Source of the DNA: Streptomyces longhuiensis
GTDB lineage: Bacteria; Actinomycetota; Actinomycetes; Streptomycetales; Streptomycetaceae
Direction: 5' to 3'
Assembly: GCF_020616555.1 (NCBI RefSeq)
Contig: NZ_CP085173.1
Span: forward strand, 2,294,001-2,358,000
DNA length: 64,000 bases
Shown: in pieces, positions 51,896 through 62,135 of the stretch
Numbering within the stretch: position 1 is the first letter of the stretch
Layout: every line of letters begins with the position of its first letter
Made by a program: the position numbers and the translations under genes
The notes under the pieces: model-generated
What the model was told of the DNA's origin: nothing
Databases searched by the model: none
The model's input: the letters and a program-made list of their open reading frames with translations, nothing else

Positions 51896-53098
51896 TCAGG
51901 ATCGTCCTTCCCCGTCGGCCCCTTCGAGGGCCTTGTCCAGAACGCCCGGCAGCGCCTGGAGCAGGGTGTCCACCTCGTCGTCGTGGAGGTTGAGCGGCGG
52001 CATGAGCCGTACGACATCAGGGGCGGGCGCGTTCACCAGGAGGCCGGCGTCCTGAGCCGCCTGCTGCACCTGGGGCGCGAGCGGCTCGGTGAGCACGATA
52101 CCCAGGAGGAGACCGGCGCCCCTTACGTGGGCGACGAGCGGGTGCCCGAGCGAGGTGATTCCGTCCCTCAACCGCGCCTCGGCGCGCTTCACGTTCTCCA
52201 GGAGGCCCTCGCCCGCGACGGTGTCGAGCACCGCGAGGCCGGCCGCGCAGGCGACGGGGTTCCCGCCGAACGTCGTGCCGTGGTGACCGGGCTTGAGCAG
52301 CTCGGCCGCCTCGCCGAACGCGACGGTCGCGCCGATGGGCAGTCCGCCGCCGAGCCCCTTGGCGAGCGTGACGACGTCGGGGTCGATGCCCTCCTCCGCC
52401 TGGTGAGCGAACCAGTGGCCGGTCCTGCCGATGCCGGTCTGCACCTCGTCGAGGACGAGGAGGGTGCCGGTGGCCCGAGTGATCTCCCTGGCCGCCCGGA
52501 GGTAGCCGGCGGGCGGCACGACGACGCCGTTCTCGCCCTGGATCGGCTCGATGATCACGAGCGCGGTCTCTTCCGTGACCGCCGCCCGCAGCGCCTCGGC
52601 ATCGCCGTACGGGACATGCGTGACGTCGCCGGGCAGCGGTACGAACGGCTCCTGCTTGCCGGGCTGGCCGGTCAGCGCGAGGGAACCCATCGTCCGGCCG
52701 TGGAAGCCGCCCCGGGTGGCGACCATGTGCGAACGGCCCGTCAGGCGGCCGATCTTGAAGGCGCCCTCGTTGGCCTCGGCGCCCGAGTTGCAGAAGTACA
52801 CGCGGCCGGACCGGCCGAAGAGCTGGAGGAGCCGTTCGGCGAGTGCGACGGGCGGCTCGGCGACGAAGAGGTTCGAGACATGGCCGAGGGAGGCGATCTG
52901 CTCGGTGACCGCCCGGACGACCGCGGGGTGCGCGTGGCCGAGGGCGTTGACCGCGATGCCGCCGACGAAGTCGACGTACTCCTTGCCGTCGGCGTCCCAC
53001 ACCTTGGCGCCCGCGCCGCGGACGAGGGGCAGCCGGGGCGTGCCGTAGTTGTCCATGAGCGCGCCCTGCCAGCGCGCGGTCAGCTCCTGGTTGCTCAT
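51896..53098 (-). CDS. argD: Acetylornithine aminotransferase
   Basis: 400 residues, class III PLP aminotransferase. Seen are [15 protein letters not shown], the PLP-binding [11 protein letters not shown], and the lysine in [15 protein letters not shown]. It converts N-acetylglutamate semialdehyde to N-acetylornithine. The ATG overlaps the argB stop (ATGA). Confidence 0.97.
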   Translation of the reverse strand: MSNQELTARWQGALMDNYGTPRLPLVRGAGAKVWDADGKEYVDFVGGIAVNALGHAHPAVVRAVTEQIASLGHVSNLFVAEPPVALAERLLQLFGRSGRVYFCNSGAEANEGAFKIGRLTGRSHMVATRGGFHGRTMGSLALTGQPGKQEPFVPLPGDVTHVPYGDAEALRAAVTEETALVIIEPIQGENGVVVPPAGYLRAAREITRATGTLLVLDEVQTGIGRTGHWFAHQAEEGIDPDVVTLAKGLGGGLPIGATVAFGEAAELLKPGHHGTTFGGNPVACAAGLAVLDTVAGEGLLENVKRAEARLRDGITSLGHPLVAHVRGAGLLLGIVLTEPLAPQVQQAAQDAGLLVNAPAPDVVRLMPPLNLHDDEVDTLLQALPGVLDKALEGADGEGRS

Positions 53099-54030
53099 GA
53101 CTCCCCCTGTGCGTCGATGGTGCTCACGTCGGTGGCCTCGGGGGCGTCCGGCACGACCATCGTGCCGATGCCCTCGTCGGTGAAGATCTCCAGGAGGATC
53201 GAGTGCGGGACCCGCCCGTCGATGACACGGGCGGTCGTCACGCCGCCCCGCACGGCGTGCAGGCAGCCCTCCATCTTGGGCACCATGCCGCTGGCCAGCT
53301 CGGGAAGGAGCTTCTCCAGCTCACTGGCGGTGAGCCTGCTGATGACCTCGTCGGAGTTCGGCCAGTCCTCGTAGAGGCCCTCGACGTCGGTCAGGACCAT
53401 CAGGGTCTCGGCGCCCAGCGCCGCAGCGAGTGCCGCGGCCGCCGTATCGGCATTGACGTTGTAGACGTGTCCGTCGTCCTGGGAGCGGGCGATCGAGGAG
53501 ACGACCGGGATGCGGCCGTCGGCGAGCAGGGCCTCGATGGCGCCGGTGTCGATCTCGGTGATCTCGCCGACCCGGCCGATGTCGATCAGTTCGCCGCCGA
53601 TCTCGGGCTTGTGCTTGGTGGCGGTGATGGTGTGCGCGTCCTCGCCGGTGAGGCCGATGGCGAGCGGGCCGTGCTCGTTGAGGAGCCCGACGAGTTCGCG
53701 CTGCACCTGGCCGGCCAGGACCATCCGCACGACGTCCATCGCGTCCTCGGTGGTGACCCGCAGGCCCGCCTTGAACTCGCTGACGATGCCGTGCCGGTCG
53801 AGGGCCTTGCTGATCTGCGGTCCGCCGCCGTGCACGACGACGGGCTTGAGGCCCGCGTGGTGCAGGAAGACGACGTCCTGGGCGAAGGCGGCCTTGAGGT
53901 CCTCGTCGATCATGGCGTTGCCGCCGAACTTGATGACGACGGTCTTGCCCTGGTGCCGGGTGAGCCAGGGCAGCGCCTCGATGAGGATCTGTGCCTTGGG
54001 CAGCGCGGTGTGCTTCCGTGTCGTGCTCAT
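53095..54030 (-). CDS. argB: Acetylglutamate kinase
   Basis: 311 residues from the ATG at 54030, which overlaps the argJ stop (ATGA); a longer upstream frame is antisense-like and false. Amino acid kinase motifs are [27 protein letters not shown] and [15 protein letters not shown]. It phosphorylates N-acetylglutamate. An N-terminal helix of about 20 residues before the kinase core is typical of the arginine-inhibited hexameric form, so feedback inhibition is likely. Confidence 0.97.
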   Translation of the reverse strand: MSTTRKHTALPKAQILIEALPWLTRHQGKTVVIKFGGNAMIDEDLKAAFAQDVVFLHHAGLKPVVVHGGGPQISKALDRHGIVSEFKAGLRVTTEDAMDVVRMVLAGQVQRELVGLLNEHGPLAIGLTGEDAHTITATKHKPEIGGELIDIGRVGEITEIDTGAIEALLADGRIPVVSSIARSQDDGHVYNVNADTAAAALAAALGAETLMVLTDVEGLYEDWPNSDEVISRLTASELEKLLPELASGMVPKMEGCLHAVRGGVTTARVIDGRVPHSILLEIFTDEGIGTMVVPDAPEATDVSTIDAQGES

Positions 54031-55178
54031 GAGCTGTACGCGCTGTTCTCGTGGACGTAGTCCGCGGTCAGGTCGTTCGTCCAGATCGTCGCGGTCTCGG
54101 AGCCGGCCGCCAGGTCGGCGGTGATGACGACCTCCCGGAAGCGCATGTCGACGAGCTCGCGGTCCTCGCCGACGCCGCCGTTCTTGCAGACCCAGACGCC
54201 GTTGATGGCGACGTTCAGCCGGTCGGGCTCGAAGGCGGCGGCCGTCGTGCCGATCGCGGACAGCACCCGGCCCCAGTTGGGGTCCTCGCCGTGGATCGCG
54301 CACTTGAGGAGGTTGTTACGGGCGATGGAGCGGCCCACCTCGACGGCGTCGTCCTCGGTCGCGGCGTTGACGACGTCGACCCTGATGTCCTTGCTGGCGC
54401 CCTCGGCGTCGCCGATGAGCTGGCGTCCGAGGTCGTCGCAGACGGTGCGGACGGCCTCGGCGAACTCGGCGTATTCGGGGGTGACTTCGGTGGCACCGGA
54501 GGCCAGGAGCAGCACGGTGTCGTTCGTCGACATGCAGCCGTCGGAGTCGACGCGGTCGAAGGTGACCTTGGTGGCGTCGCGCAGGGCCTTGTCCAGGACG
54601 TCGGCCTCCAGGTCGGCGTCCGTGGTCAGGACGACGAGCATGGTGGCGAGGCCGGGGGCGAGCATGCCCGCGCCCTTGGCCATGCCGCCGACCGTCCAGC
54701 CGTCGCCCTCGAACACCGCGGTCTTGTGCACGGAGTCGGTGGTCTTGATGGCGACGGCGGCCTTCTCGCCGCCGTGCGGGCCGAGCTGCGCGACCGCCGT
54801 GTCGACGCCGGGCAGGAGCTTGTCCATGGGGAGGAGTTCACCGATGAGGCCGGTCGACGCGACGGCGACCTCGCCCGCGTTCAGGCCGAGCGCCTCCGCG
54901 ACCTTCTCCGCCGTGGCGTGCGTGTCCTGGAAGCCCTTGGGACCCGTACAGGCGTTGGCGCCACCGGAGTTGAGGACGACGGCGGACACGAGCCCGCCCT
55001 TGAGGACCTGCTCCGACCAGAGCACCGGCGCGGCCTTCACGCGGTTGGAGGTGAAGACGCCCGCGGCGGCCAGGCGGGGCCCGCTGTTGACCACGAGGGC
55101 CAGGTCCGGGTTGCCGTTCTGCTTGATCCCGGCGGCGATGCCCGCGGCCGTGAATCCCTTGGCTGCCGTCACACTCAC
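54027..55178 (-). CDS. argJ: Bifunctional ornithine acetyltransferase / N-acetylglutamate synthase
   Basis: 383 residues. The self-cleavage site is A178-T179 within [14 protein letters not shown]; Thr179 becomes the N-terminal nucleophile of the beta chain. It moves the acetyl group from acetylornithine to glutamate, closing the cyclic arginine pathway, and may also use acetyl-CoA. It is 88 bp downstream of argC and overlaps argB. Confidence 0.97.
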   Translation of the reverse strand: MSVTAAKGFTAAGIAAGIKQNGNPDLALVVNSGPRLAAAGVFTSNRVKAAPVLWSEQVLKGGLVSAVVLNSGGANACTGPKGFQDTHATAEKVAEALGLNAGEVAVASTGLIGELLPMDKLLPGVDTAVAQLGPHGGEKAAVAIKTTDSVHKTAVFEGDGWTVGGMAKGAGMLAPGLATMLVVLTTDADLEADVLDKALRDATKVTFDRVDSDGCMSTNDTVLLLASGATEVTPEYAEFAEAVRTVCDDLGRQLIGDAEGASKDIRVDVVNAATEDDAVEVGRSIARNNLLKCAIHGEDPNWGRVLSAIGTTAAAFEPDRLNVAINGVWVCKNGGVGEDRELVDMRFREVVITADLAAGSETATIWTNDLTADYVHENSAYSS

Positions 55179-55266
55179 TGTGTCTCCTCGTTCGCTTCTC
55201 CGCCCGCGCAGCGCGGCGGCGCGGGTTTCGTCGTCGCCTGCCGCCGGGCGGCTGCGCGCGCGTCGC

Positions 55267-56350
<1,084 letters not shown>

Positions 56351-56457
56351 TGAGTCCGTTGGTGCACGGCATTCCCGGCGGCGCGACCCCGTCGCCGGGC
56401 GGGGTCCCGGCAGGCGGCAAAATGGGGAGCACGGGGCAACGAGATGGGTGGGACGAG

Positions 56458-56904
56458 ATGAGTGAGGCCTGGCCGGTTCCCGACGTGCTGGCCCATCTGG
56501 CGGGCCGGTGGCACGTCGAGCGGACGGTGCGGGACCTCGCGGGCGACGCGGCCGGCACCTTCTCCGGGACCACGGACTTCACCTACGACGACACGGGCGG
56601 GCTGCTGCACCACGAGGCGGGGACCTTCGTGTGGCACGGCACCGCCCGGCCCGCCGAGCGCAATCTGCGGTTCCTGCCGGGAGACGCTCCCGGCACGGCC
56701 GTCGTGCGGTTCTCCGACGGCCGCTTCTTCCACGACCTGGACCTGCGCACCGGCCGCCACACGGCGGACCACCCCTGCGCGGCGGACCTCTACCGCGGTG
56801 AGTTCGAGGTGACAGGACCGGACCACTGGCGGATGGAGTGGCGGGTCAAGGGCCCGGCGAAGGACCTGGTGCTCACCACCGCGTACACGCGCGCCGCGCC
56901 CTGA
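56458..56904 (+). CDS. DUF6314 family protein
   Basis: 148 residues from the ATG at 56458. The product has the DUF6314 pattern: VLAHLAGRWHVERTVRDLAG, GTFSGTTDFTY, LLHHEAGTFVWHG and HPCAADLYRGEFEV ending in DLVLTTAYTR. It is probably a small beta barrel (lipocalin-like) that binds a ligand. No enzymatic motif is known. The large open frame upstream of it, antisense to the arg operon, is not coding. It converges with the phosphatase-like gene, one bp apart. Confidence 0.8.
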   Translation: MSEAWPVPDVLAHLAGRWHVERTVRDLAGDAAGTFSGTTDFTYDDTGGLLHHEAGTFVWHGTARPAERNLRFLPGDAPGTAVVRFSDGRFFHDLDLRTGRHTADHPCAADLYRGEFEVTGPDHWRMEWRVKGPAKDLVLTTAYTRAAP

Positions 56905-56905
56905 G

Positions 56906-57481
56906 TCACACCGCGGCGTCGAGCCGCACGCTCCAGCGGCCCGCGCTCCCCGTGAGGACGGCGGCCGACAGGGGGCGTACGTCGATGTTCCAGTACGTCG
57001 ACGGGGGCGCCTTGAGCGCGTAGACGAGCGCCGCCCGTACCACGGCCGGCTCGGCGACCGCCACGACGGTCGCGCCGTCGTCGTTCGGCCGCGTGTCGAG
57101 CCAGCCGCCGACCCGCGAGATGAACGCGAGCAGCGACTCCCCGCCGTGCGGCGCGGAGCGCGGGTCGCGCAGCCAGGCGTCGACGGCGCCCGGCTCGACG
57201 GCCGTCACCTCGGCGAGCGTGCGCCCGCGCCAGCGGCCCATGTCGCAGTCCCTCAGGGCGAGTTGGGCCAGAGGCGCGAGGCCGAGCGCCTCGGCGGTGC
57301 CGCGGCTTCGGGCGGTGGGCGCGCAGTAGCGCAGCTCCGCCGCGGCGAGCGGCACCAGCGCGGGCGAGGCCATCTCCACCTCGTGCCGGCCGGTGTGGTC
57401 GAGGGGCCGGTCGTCGTCGAAGCGCTCGGCGAGCAGCGAGGCGCTGCGCGCGGCGGCGAGAAGCGTCACGCGAACGGGCAT
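56906..57481 (-). CDS. Histidine phosphatase-like protein with lost catalytic residues
   Basis: 191 residues from the ATG at 57481 (no clear ribosome binding site). The overall pattern is that of the phosphoglycerate mutase-like superfamily: DDRPLDHTGRHEVE, RYCAPTARSRGTAEAL, LRDCDMGRWRGRTLAEV, APHGGESLLAFISRV. The RHG phosphohistidine motif near residue 10 reads AARSA, and the second catalytic His, normally in VVAHGG, is replaced in VVAVAEPAVVRAAL. It is therefore probably not a phosphatase but a binding protein, or a diverged enzyme. Confidence 0.75.
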   Translation of the reverse strand: MPVRVTLLAAARSASLLAERFDDDRPLDHTGRHEVEMASPALVPLAAAELRYCAPTARSRGTAEALGLAPLAQLALRDCDMGRWRGRTLAEVTAVEPGAVDAWLRDPRSAPHGGESLLAFISRVGGWLDTRPNDDGATVVAVAEPAVVRAALVYALKAPPSTYWNIDVRPLSAAVLTGSAGRWSVRLDAAV

Positions 57482-57560
57482 GCGGTGATCGTGGGGCGTG
57501 CCACGGCTGCGGTCAAGAGTCCACGGGGCGTATGCCGGCCGCATGCGCCCCGCCGCGCGT

Positions 57561-58010
57561 TCACCGCAGGGTGAGCACCATCCAGTTGTCCGGTTCGGCG
57601 AGTGCCGCGAAGCCCACCTTGTCGTACACCCCGTGCGCGTCCCGCGTGGCGAGCATGATGCGGCGCAGGCCGAGCGGCTCCAGGTGGTCGCGGACGGCGG
57701 CGACGAGCGCGGATCCCACGTTCTTGCCGCGGACGGCCCGGTCCACGTAGACGTCGCAGAGCCAGGCGAAGGTGGCGTGGTCGGTCACGACACGGGCGTA
57801 CGCGACCTGCTCGCCCGAAGCGGCGTCGTACACACCGAAGTTCAGCGATCCCGCGATCGCCCGGTCCTGGTGTTCGCGGGCGCGGCCCAGGGCCCAGTAG
57901 GCGTCCGTGGAAAGCCATTGGTGCACGCGGGCCGCGTCGACGCGGGCGGCGTCGGTCGAGATCTCGTAGCCGTCGGGCAGCGCGGGGGCCGTGGTGTGTG
58001 TGTCGGTCAT
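57561..58010 (-). CDS. GNAT N-acetyltransferase
   Basis: 149 residues from the ATG at 58010. The acetyl-CoA site is VDRAVRGKNVGSALVAAV and the C-terminal motif is IMLATRDAHGVYDKVGF. Trp in HQWLSTDAYWALGR and the WLCDVYVD strand are common in the elongator-like/aminoglycoside-type GNAT group. Substrate unknown. It lies 68 bp downstream of the MocR gene on the same strand and may be its target. The long frame extending upstream is antisense-like noise. Confidence 0.88.
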   Translation of the reverse strand: MTDTHTTAPALPDGYEISTDAARVDAARVHQWLSTDAYWALGRAREHQDRAIAGSLNFGVYDAASGEQVAYARVVTDHATFAWLCDVYVDRAVRGKNVGSALVAAVRDHLEPLGLRRIMLATRDAHGVYDKVGFAALAEPDNWMVLTLR

Positions 58011-58078
58011 GACGCGAGATTCGCAGGCGGGCCGGTGGCACGTCGAGCAGGTTTCGGGCGCCGCCCCCTCCCGTTCGC

Positions 58079-59515
58079 CTACTCGAGTACCTCGTCGCAC
58101 GCGGTCCGCAGCCGGCGGATGCCCTCCGTGATCTCCGCGGGCCCGGCGACCGCCGCGAAGCTGAGCCGGATGTGCGGGGCCGGGGGCTCGGCGGAGAAGT
58201 AGGGGCGCCCGGGCGCGACGGCGACGCCCGCGCGCAGCGCCCCCGCGACGAGCGCCGCCTCGTCCGTGCCGTCGGGCAGCCGCGGCCACAGCAGACAGCC
58301 GCCCACCGGCACGTGCCCCACCGTGAGTTCGGGCAAGGTGGCGCGCAGGGCCGCCGCCATCGTGTCGCGGCGCACCTTCAAGTGGGCGGACACGGTGCGC
58401 AGATGGCGCGGCCAGGCCGGTGAGCCGACCAGTTCGAGGGCGGCCTCCTGGAGCGGGCGCGGCACGAAGAAGTGGTCGACGACCTGAATCGCGCGCAGCC
58501 GTTCGAGGACCGGGCCGCGCGCGGCGAGGCAGCCGATGCGAAAGCTCGGCGAGGTCGCCTTGGTCAGGGAGGAGACATGGACGACGACGCCGTCGTGGTC
58601 GTCGGTGGCCAGCGGCCTGGGCAGCGGTCCCGCGTCCTCGTGGACGAGGCGGCGCACGAAGTCGTCCTCGACGATGAACGCGCCGGCCTCGCGCACGATC
58701 CGCAGCACCTCGGGGCGCCGCTGCGCGGAGAGGACCGCGCCCGTGGGGTTCTGGAACAGCGGCTGGCACACGAACACACGCGCCCCCGTCGCCCGGAACG
58801 CCTCGGCGAGGAGCTCCGGACGCACCCCGTCCGTGTCGACCGGCACGGGCACGGGCCGCAGCCCCGCCGCGCGCGCGATCGCCAGCATGCCCGGATACGT
58901 GGGTGATTCGACGAGGACGGGTGCGCCGGGCGGGGCGAGGGCGCGCAGCGCGGTGGCCAGGGCGGACTGGCCACCGGAGGCGATCAGTACCTCGGCGGCG
59001 GTGATGGCGCCGCCGAGGCCTCGGGCGAACCACTCGCGCAGTTCGGGGATGCCGTCGACCGGGGGCCGCCCCCACGCGCCGGGGCGGCGGCCCGCACGGG
59101 CCAGAGCCGCGGCCATGGCGCGTTCCGGCTGGAGCGAGGGGTGCAGATAGCCGCCGTTGAACTCGACCACTCCCGGTGGCGGGGCGGAGAGCGTGACCAG
59201 GACTCCGGAGGCGTCCACGGCCCGCGGCACCAGCTCGGTCGCGGAGTCGGCGCTCAGCGCGAGCGCCTGCCAGGAGGTGTCACCGGCCGGCTGTGCCGCG
59301 GCGCGGGGCTCCGCGCGGAACGCCCCGGCCCCCGGACGTGTCACGACGAGCCCCTCCGCGGCGAGCTGCGCGAGAGCGCGCGACACGGTCACCGGGCTGA
59401 CCCGGAACCGTTCGACCAGAGTCCGGCTGGACGGCAGCTTTCCACCTGGAGAGTAGCGGTCCAGCTCACCGCGCAGCCGTTCCGCCAGTTCACCCACACT
59501 GCTACGCTCATGCAT
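58079..59515 (-). CDS. MocR/PdxR-type GntR regulator with aminotransferase domain
   Basis: 478 residues from the ATG at 59515. Residues 10-75 are a GntR winged helix (LAERLRGELDRYSPGGKLPS, RVSPVTVSRALAQLAAEGLV). The rest is a fold-type I aminotransferase domain with LIASGGQSALATAL, FQNPTGAVLS, and the PLP lysine in VSSLTKATSPSFRIG. MocR proteins sense PLP or PLP adducts and control a divergent gene. Here the target is the EamA exporter, whose start codon overlaps this one on the other strand. Confidence 0.9.
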   Translation of the reverse strand: MHERSSVGELAERLRGELDRYSPGGKLPSSRTLVERFRVSPVTVSRALAQLAAEGLVVTRPGAGAFRAEPRAAAQPAGDTSWQALALSADSATELVPRAVDASGVLVTLSAPPPGVVEFNGGYLHPSLQPERAMAAALARAGRRPGAWGRPPVDGIPELREWFARGLGGAITAAEVLIASGGQSALATALRALAPPGAPVLVESPTYPGMLAIARAAGLRPVPVPVDTDGVRPELLAEAFRATGARVFVCQPLFQNPTGAVLSAQRRPEVLRIVREAGAFIVEDDFVRRLVHEDAGPLPRPLATDDHDGVVVHVSSLTKATSPSFRIGCLAARGPVLERLRAIQVVDHFFVPRPLQEAALELVGSPAWPRHLRTVSAHLKVRRDTMAAALRATLPELTVGHVPVGGCLLWPRLPDGTDEAALVAGALRAGVAVAPGRPYFSAEPPAPHIRLSFAAVAGPAEITEGIRRLRTACDEVLE

Positions 59516-59536
59516 GAGGACAGAGAATAGCGCTAC
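59503..59536. promoter_or_regulatory. Overlapping divergent promoters and palindromes at the MocR/EamA start
   Basis: CTCATGCATGAG (59507-59518) is a 12-bp palindrome holding both ATG codons. For the + gene, TACGCT (59503-59508) lies five bases before its ATG, as expected of a leaderless transcript. For the - gene, TATTCT lies eight bases before its ATG. TAGCGCTA (59528-59535) is a second palindrome that MocR might bind. Confidence 0.45.
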
Positions 59537-60482
59537 TACCGCCACTGGGATAGCAGTCGACGCGAGCGCGGCCCCCGCCGCGGGCACCGCACCACGTCCT
59601 GGCCCCACCCCCCTGACCGCGAAGGCGACCCGCGGCGGGACCGTCCTCGCCGCGCTCGGCGTCACCGCCTTCTCGCTCACCTTCCCCGCCACCGCCTGGG
59701 GGCTCGAAGGGTTCGGGCCCTGGAGCCTCGTCACCGTGCGGAGCGTCCTCGCCGCCGTGATCGCCGGCTGCTGTCTGCTCGCGCTGCGCGTCGCCGTCCC
59801 CGAGCGCCGCCACTGGGCCGGTCTCGCCGTGGTCGGCGCGGGCGTCGTGCTCGGGTTCCCGCTGCTCACGACGCTCGCCCTGGAGACGGCCACCACCGCG
59901 CACTCCGCCGTCGTCGTCGGCCTGCTGCCCCTGACGACCGCCCTGCTCTCGGCGCTGCGCACCGGCGCGCGGCCCTCGCGCAGCTTCTGGATCGCGGCGT
60001 GCGCGGGCGCCGCCGCCGTGATCGCGTTCACCGTGCAGCAGAGCGGCGGCACCCTCACGACCGCCGACCTGTACCTCTTCGGCGCGCTCCTCATCTGCGC
60101 CGCCGGCTACACGGAGGGCGGCCGCCTGGCCCGCGTGATGCCGGGCTGGCAGGTCATCGCCTGGGCACTCGTGATGTGCCTGCCGCTCGCCGTGCCGGGC
60201 GCGCTCGTCGCGCTGAGCCACGAGCCGGTGAACCTGACGGGGCACGCCGTCGCTGGGCTGCTCTGGGTGGCCGCGGGCTCGCAGTTCGTGGGCCTGGTCG
60301 TCTGGTATCGGGGCATGGCCGTCATCGGCATCCCCAAGGCGAGCCAGCTCCAGCTGGCCCAGCCGCTGCTCACCCTGGTCTGGTCGGTGTTCCTGCTCGG
60401 CGAGCACCTCTCCCCCGCCGCGCCCCTGACCGCGGCGGCCGTTCTCGTGTGCATCGCGGTGACGCAACGGTCCCGCGGCTGA
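59514..60482 (+). CDS. EamA/DMT-family transporter
   Basis: 322 residues. After a polar Ala/Thr/Pro N-terminus (1-38), ten transmembrane helices form two EamA repeats. Seen are TAWGLEGFGPWSLVTVRSVLAA in the first and LWVAAGSQFVGLVVWYRGMAVIGIPKASQLQLAQPLLTLVWS (split over helices 8-9) in the second, with the late GEHLSP motif. Family members export amino acids and other metabolites. Divergent head-to-head arrangement with a MocR regulator is common for such exporters, which suggests control by a PLP-reactive amine or amino acid. Confidence 0.9.
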   Translation: MRTENSATTATGIAVDASAAPAAGTAPRPGPTPLTAKATRGGTVLAALGVTAFSLTFPATAWGLEGFGPWSLVTVRSVLAAVIAGCCLLALRVAVPERRHWAGLAVVGAGVVLGFPLLTTLALETATTAHSAVVVGLLPLTTALLSALRTGARPSRSFWIAACAGAAAVIAFTVQQSGGTLTTADLYLFGALLICAAGYTEGGRLARVMPGWQVIAWALVMCLPLAVPGALVALSHEPVNLTGHAVAGLLWVAAGSQFVGLVVWYRGMAVIGIPKASQLQLAQPLLTLVWSVFLLGEHLSPAAPLTAAAVLVCIAVTQRSRG

Positions 60483-60553
60483 GGGTCCCCGACCCCGGGA
60501 CTCGGTCCTACCCTTGAGATACGGGTCGACGAGGGACGAGGAGGTCACTCACG

Positions 60554-60748
60554 ATGCGTGCCACCAAGGGCGACCATCTGCGTGTGCACGGCAGGACCGT
60601 GGGCGAGCACGACCGGGTCGCGGAAATCGTCGAAATCATGGGCCACGACGGCGAGCCGCCGTTCAGGGTCCGCTTCCAGGACGGCCACGAGGCGGTGATG
60701 TCACCGGGTCCCGACTCCGTCGTGCAGCACGAGGAGCCGGCTCCCTAG
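60554..60748 (+). CDS. DUF1918 domain protein
   Basis: 64 residues, full-length for this small actinobacterial family: MRATKGDHLRVHGRTVG, then RVAEIVEIMGHDGEPPFRVRF and DGHEAVMSPGPDSVV. It looks like an SH3-like beta barrel. GACGAGGAGG lies upstream of the ATG. Function unknown. Confidence 0.9.
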   Translation: MRATKGDHLRVHGRTVGEHDRVAEIVEIMGHDGEPPFRVRFQDGHEAVMSPGPDSVVQHEEPAP

Positions 60749-60763
60749 TCACACCTGGCCCGC

Positions 60764-61972
60764 TCAGTAGTGGTCCTCGACCACCCGGGCCATGGCGCCG
60801 ATCCGGTCGGCGCCCACCTCCTTCGCCGAGAAGAACACATGTCCGTTCACCTGCGGATAGCGCTCGGCGAAGGTGAGGTGGCGGGAGAGTTCGGCCGGAT
60901 CCTGCCACTGGACGGGCTGCGCCGGATCGCCCGCCTTGTAGAGCGCCTCGCCCGCGTAGAGGCGCACCCCCGTTCCGCGTGCGACGTCCGACCACCAGGG
61001 CACGAGCTTCGCGTAGTCCGCGGCGGCGAAGCCGATGTTCCAGTAGATCTGCGGGCAGATGTAGTCGATCCAGCGCTCGCGCACCCACTTGCGGGTGTCG
61101 GCGTGCAGGTCGTCGTAGGTCTGCACCCCGGCCCGGGTGTCCGAGCCGAGCGGGTCCGTCGCGGCGTTGCGCCACACGCCGAAGGGGCTGATCCCGAACT
61201 GGGTGCGCGGCCTGATCCGCTTCACGCTCGCGGCCATCTCGCGCACGAGCCGGTCGGTGTTGTCGCGCCGCCATGAGGCCCGGTCCGGGAAGTTCCCGCC
61301 GTGCGCCGCGTAGGCGTCGTCGTCGTCGAAGACCTGGCCCGCGACCGGATACGGGTAGAAGTAGTCGTCCCAGTGCACGGCATCGATGTCATAGCGGCGG
61401 ACGGCGTCGAGCATCGCGTCCTGGACAAACTTGCGCACGTCGGGCAGGCCCGGGTTGTAGTAGAGCTTTCCGCCGTAGGGGACGACCCAGTCGGGGTGCA
61501 GGCGGGCCGGGTGCGTGGACACGAGACGGGAGAGATCCGTGTGGTTCGCGACGCGGTAGGGGTTGAACCAGGCGTGCAGTTCGAGCCCGCGCCGGTGGGC
61601 CTCCTCGACGGCCGTGCCGAGCGGGTCCCAGCCCGGACTCTTGCCCTGCACCCCGGTGAGGACGCCCGACCAGGGCTCGTACGAGGAGGGCCACAGCGCG
61701 TCGGCCGTCGGCCGTACCTGGAAGACCACGGCGTTCAGGTGCCGGCCCACCGCCGTGTCGAGGTGGGCGATGAGTTCCGTACGCTGCTGGGCCGCGCTCA
61801 GTCCCGGCTTCGACGGCCAGTCCCGGTTGGCCACCGTCGCCAGCCACATGCCCCGCATGTCGCGGGCCACCGGAGCGTGACGGGACCCGGCGGCGGCCGC
61901 GTCCCCCGCGGCGAGCCCGGTCAGCGCGGCCGCCGCCGCGACGGTGAAGCCCCTGCGTGACAAATGCCTCAT
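60764..61972 (-). CDS. Tat-exported glycosyl hydrolase-10-like protein (GHL10 family)
   Basis: 402 residues from the ATG at 61972, with GGGTGAG upstream. A Tat signal is visible (SRRGFTVAAAAALTGLAAG, about 5-23). The TIM barrel of the GHL10/UPF0748 family follows: MRGMWLATVANRDWPSKPGL, VFQVRPTADALWPSS, ELHAWFNPYRVA, IDAVHWDDYFYPYP, FGISPFGVWRNAATDP and ICPQIYWN. YngK-type proteins are presumed to hydrolyse exopolysaccharides or wall glycans; the D in WDDY and E/H residues are likely catalytic. It converges with DUF1918, 15 bp apart. Confidence 0.9.
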   Translation of the reverse strand: MRHLSRRGFTVAAAAALTGLAAGDAAAAGSRHAPVARDMRGMWLATVANRDWPSKPGLSAAQQRTELIAHLDTAVGRHLNAVVFQVRPTADALWPSSYEPWSGVLTGVQGKSPGWDPLGTAVEEAHRRGLELHAWFNPYRVANHTDLSRLVSTHPARLHPDWVVPYGGKLYYNPGLPDVRKFVQDAMLDAVRRYDIDAVHWDDYFYPYPVAGQVFDDDDAYAAHGGNFPDRASWRRDNTDRLVREMAASVKRIRPRTQFGISPFGVWRNAATDPLGSDTRAGVQTYDDLHADTRKWVRERWIDYICPQIYWNIGFAAADYAKLVPWWSDVARGTGVRLYAGEALYKAGDPAQPVQWQDPAELSRHLTFAERYPQVNGHVFFSAKEVGADRIGAMARVVEDHY

Positions 61973-62135
61973 CCACTCACCCAATGGCCAACAGGCCCGG
62001 CTGTCCCGGGCCGCACTGGGGACAGCATGCCCGACCCGGGCCGCCGCGTACGGGAGGTTCCGAGTAACGTGCAGGGCCGAGGCAGGCGCCGGAACCCGGG
62101 GGTCCTGCCGGCCGGAGAACAGCGAAAGGCACGAG

